Positions 61,612-64,000 of a stretch of DNA of 64,000 nucleotides are shown here, in pieces. The notes beneath the pieces are model-generated. The model saw nothing but the letters and a program-made list of their open reading frames with translations. It was not told the DNA's origin and did not search any database. The stretch spans positions 1 to 64,000 of the forward strand of contig CALTWF010000007.1 in assembly GCA_943912755.1 (NCBI GenBank), given 5' to 3'. This stretch comes from an uncultured Pseudomonas sp. (GTDB taxonomy: Bacteria > Pseudomonadota > Gammaproteobacteria > Pseudomonadales > Pseudomonadaceae). Made by a program: the position numbers and the translations under genes. Every line of letters starts with the position of its first letter. Position 1 is the first letter of the stretch.

Positions 61612-63108
61612 TCAGAGGCGCTGGCCGCGCAGGGTCGGGCGTTGCAGGGCGCCGGCATTGGTGTTCACGCCGCGGTCGAAGAGCAGCACGCCGTCGTCGA
61701 GGCGGCAGTGGACATGGTCGGTGAAGGCGGTTTCGACGAAGCGCCAGAGCATGTGCAGGCTGCCCTGCTGGTCCCAGCGTCCGTGGGCGACCACCGGGGT
61801 CTGCTCGGGCTGGTACTGGTGGTGCAGGTAGTTGCCGGTGATGCTGGTGGACGACTCGACGGCCTGGTGCAGGCCGACCCGCACCCGGTGGCTGCCGCGA
61901 TGATCGACCAGGGTGAAGTCGCAGCCCTCGGCGTCGAAAGCCAGGGCGATCTCGCTGACCTGGTCCTCGTTGGGCGCCATGCGCCAGCGCCCGGCCATCT
62001 CGATGCGCGCCAGGGAATCGCTGGCCCCCGCCAGTTCCGGCAGGCGCAGGCTGTCGACCAGGGCGTCGAGCTGCGCCTGGGCCGCATCGACGTTGTCGCT
62101 GCTGCGGCCCAGGCCGGGGAACAGGTGCTCCCAGAGAGCCGCGTGCAGGCGTTTCTCGCCCAGGCGCAGGCCGCAGGTGAAGGCGATCACGGTGTTTTGC
62201 CCGGGCAGCACGATGCATTGCTGGCCGAACACCCCGGAGGCGTAGTAGCCGCCGTGGCGGGTCATCCACCACTGGTAGCCATAGCCTTCGCGGCGACTGG
62301 CGTTGTCGGCGGGATTGCGCGGCAGGTACTGCTTGCCGTCGAACTCGCCCATCCACACGTCCTCGACCTGGTTGCGGGTAGCGCCGTCGATCCATTGCGG
62401 CGACAGCAGCTGCGCGCCGTTCCACTGGCCGCGTTGCAGGTGCAGCACGCCGAACTTCAGCGAGTCCTCGGTGGTGCAGCTCAGACCATTGCCGCCGCTG
62501 TTGACCCCCTCCGGAGCCAGGTCCCAGGTCAGCGGGTCCATGCCCAGGTGGCGCAGCACACGGTCGTCGAGCAACTGATGCAGGGTCTGGCCGCTGACCT
62601 TGCTGGCGATGGCCGAGAGCATGAAGCTGCTGGCGCTGCTGTAGATGAACGAACGGCCCGGTGCCTCGTCCACCGGCTCGTCGAGAAAGGCCTGGACCCA
62701 ACTGCTGGTCAGGTTGCGCCAGTCGCCGCCGGAAATGCCGCGGCGATGGCCGGTGCGCATGGTCAGCAGGTCTTCCACGGTCATCGCTGCGAGATTGGCG
62801 CTGATCTGCGGCGGGCAGAGTTCGGGGAAGAAATCCACCACCTTGTCGCTCAGCGCCAGGCGCCCGTCGTCGATCAACAGGCCGATGCCGGTGGCGGTCC
62901 AGCTCTTGGTCGCCGAGTGCTGCACATGCGGGCGTCGCGCCGCATAGGGCCGCCAGAACGCCTCGCTGACCACCGCGCCATCGCGGTAGAGCATGAAGCT
63001 GTGCAGCTCCAGCCCGGCGGCCTGGACCGCGCCGAGGAAGTCGACGATGGCCTGGGGATCGACGCCCTTGTCCCTGGGCAAGGCTCGTGGCAGTGGGATG
63101 TAACTCAT
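61612..63108 (-). CDS. Serine hydrolase of the beta-lactamase/penicillin-recognising fold
   Basis: A 498-aa enzyme of the class C beta-lactamase/EstB/NylB fold. The nucleophile motif S65-A-T-K68 (HVQHSATKSWTATGIG) is complete, and Y-S-S (SFIYSSASSFMLSAIASKV) stands for the second-shell Tyr. An extra C-terminal beta-rich part of about 120 residues follows the catalytic domain. There is no signal peptide, so it is cytoplasmic. Relatives hydrolyse esters, amides or nylon-oligomer amides. As first gene of the aminotransferase/dehydrogenase operon it probably releases the omega-amino substrate. The start at 63108 is the first convincing ATG of the frame. Confidence 0.85.
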   Translation of the reverse strand: MSYIPLPRALPRDKGVDPQAIVDFLGAVQAAGLELHSFMLYRDGAVVSEAFWRPYAARRPHVQHSATKSWTATGIGLLIDDGRLALSDKVVDFFPELCPPQISANLAAMTVEDLLTMRTGHRRGISGGDWRNLTSSWVQAFLDEPVDEAPGRSFIYSSASSFMLSAIASKVSGQTLHQLLDDRVLRHLGMDPLTWDLAPEGVNSGGNGLSCTTEDSLKFGVLHLQRGQWNGAQLLSPQWIDGATRNQVEDVWMGEFDGKQYLPRNPADNASRREGYGYQWWMTRHGGYYASGVFGQQCIVLPGQNTVIAFTCGLRLGEKRLHAALWEHLFPGLGRSSDNVDAAQAQLDALVDSLRLPELAGASDSLARIEMAGRWRMAPNEDQVSEIALAFDAEGCDFTLVDHRGSHRVRVGLHQAVESSTSITGNYLHHQYQPEQTPVVAHGRWDQQGSLHMLWRFVETAFTDHVHCRLDDGVLLFDRGVNTNAGALQRPTLRGQRL

Positions 63109-63237
63109 CAACGCGATTCCTCGAAAGCTCGGCGGCGAACCGCCAATGTTTTTAAATGCAAAAGAAAACAACAATGGGTACATTGGCGGGGCTGTCTCCC
63201 CCGCCCTCCTCACCCGTCACAGGAACGACATCGCCCC

Positions 63238-64000
63238 ATGGCTCAACTCACTTCGCTGCAGACCAAGGTTGCCGGCCAGATCCTCGCGGCCATCCACAAC
63301 GGCGAACTGCCTGCCGGCAGCCACCTGAAGGAAGTCGAGCTGGCGGAACGCTTCGGGGTGTCGCGCTCGCCGATACGCGGCGCGCTGGCCTACCTGGCCG
63401 GGCAGCAAGTGATCGAGCCGCTGCCGCAGCAGGGTTTTCGCGTGCCGCTGGAGCCGGTGGCGGCGCAGGCCCAGGTCAGCGAGCTGCACAACGAAGAAGA
63501 CGCGCTGTATGCCCGGCTGATCGACGACCGCCTGAACCAGGCGCTGCCCGACCAGGTCTCGGAAAGCGACCTGCTGCGCCGCTACGGGGCCGGCAAGAGC
63601 GTGTTGCGCCGCTGCCTGCTGCGCCTGTCCGATGAGGGCGTGATGCAGCGCAAGCACGGCCATGGCTGGCAATTCGCGCCGACCCTGAGCGACCGCCAGA
63701 CCCGTTTCGAGAGCTACCGCTTCCGCATGCTGCTGGAGCCGGCCGGGCTGCTGGAGCCGACCTTCCGCCTCAACCCCGAGCAGATGCAGCGCTGCCGCCG
63801 GCAGCAACTGGACCTGCTCGAAGGGGTGGCCGACAGCAAGCGTTTCTTCGAGAGCAACGCGCAGTTCCATGAACTGCTCGCCGCCGCCTCGGGCAACGCC
63901 TACATCCTCCAGGCGGTGCAGCAGCAGAACCGCCTGCGCCGGCTCAGCGAGTTCCATTCGGTGAACAACGTCGAGCGGGTCAAGGTCTCGTGCCGCGAAC
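63238..64000 (+). CDS. GntR/FCD regulator with two N-terminal winged helices (partial)
   Basis: 254 codons are read before the window ends, with no stop. Residues 1-70 form a GntR winged helix (LAAIHNGELPAGSHLKEVEL, then GVSRSPIRGALAYLAGQQVI). A second helix-turn-helix-like block follows at about 95-140 (LLRRYGAGKSVLRRCLLRLS). An FCD-type ligand domain then starts near residue 155, with FHELLAAASGNAYILQ. Two DNA-binding-like blocks in one FCD protein are unusual. It is divergent from the serine-hydrolase operon and probably regulates it. Confidence 0.8.
   Translation, partial: MAQLTSLQTKVAGQILAAIHNGELPAGSHLKEVELAERFGVSRSPIRGALAYLAGQQVIEPLPQQGFRVPLEPVAAQAQVSELHNEEDALYARLIDDRLNQALPDQVSESDLLRRYGAGKSVLRRCLLRLSDEGVMQRKHGHGWQFAPTLSDRQTRFESYRFRMLLEPAGLLEPTFRLNPEQMQRCRRQQLDLLEGVADSKRFFESNAQFHELLAAASGNAYILQAVQQQNRLRRLSEFHSVNNVERVKVSCRE

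Overview
The window looks like chromosomal DNA of a fluorescent or putida-group Pseudomonas. It has high GC, many gene-terminal REP palindromes of the GTGGGAGCTGGCTTGCC type, and a typical accessory gene set: FecIRA-type iron uptake, vanAB vanillate demethylase, czcCBA metal efflux and many LysR, GntR and TetR regulators. No rRNA, tRNA, CRISPR array or transposase gene was seen.

Layout. 0-4.6 kb: LysR/nitroreductase and LysR/MFS divergent pairs and a small DUF2986-like gene; the first 2 kb look less GC-rich. 4.7-10.4 kb: a decayed TonB receptor behind an intact-looking Fur box, then an ECF sigma/anti-sigma/receptor cassette. 10.4-20.6 kb: SulP transporter, YfcF-type GST, a large autotransporter, an uncharacterised 407-aa protein, an amino-acid permease and an orphan polyamine-type binding protein. 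20.9-25.5 kb: vanB-vanA with divergent vanR and an MFS exporter. 25.5-31.7 kb: a 261-bp inverted-repeat element, a porin 3' remnant and czcCBA. 31.8-36.3 kb: LysR/hydrolase/MFS operon divergent from a KgtP-like symporter. 36.3-39.2 kb: a 5'-truncated RCC1-like gene.

39.2-46.6 kb: a DctA-like symporter, then a compositionally distinct block (40.8-46.5 kb) between two imperfect 40-bp direct repeats. It encodes one operon: HlyD/CvaA-type adaptor, C39-peptidase ABC exporter, a protein with a double-glycine leader and a C-terminal LAS/M15-like metallopeptidase signature, a small periplasmic protein (candidate immunity) and a Fic protein. This is the best candidate for an undescribed system: a peptidoglycan-cutting protein exported like a microcin.

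46.6-64 kb: a catabolic region. A two-subunit ThDP decarboxylase is followed by acyl-CoA dehydrogenase, class III CoA-transferase, MaoC-type hydratase and CitE-type lyase, which resembles the itaconate/citramalyl-CoA route. TetR, LysR and a Sad-like aldehyde dehydrogenase come next. A second cluster on the minus strand (serine hydrolase, class III aminotransferase, two aldehyde dehydrogenases, NCS1 permease, NTF2-like protein), with a divergent GntR regulator running off the window end, could open an amide or ester, deaminate an omega-amine and oxidise the aldehyde. Substrates are inferred, not shown.
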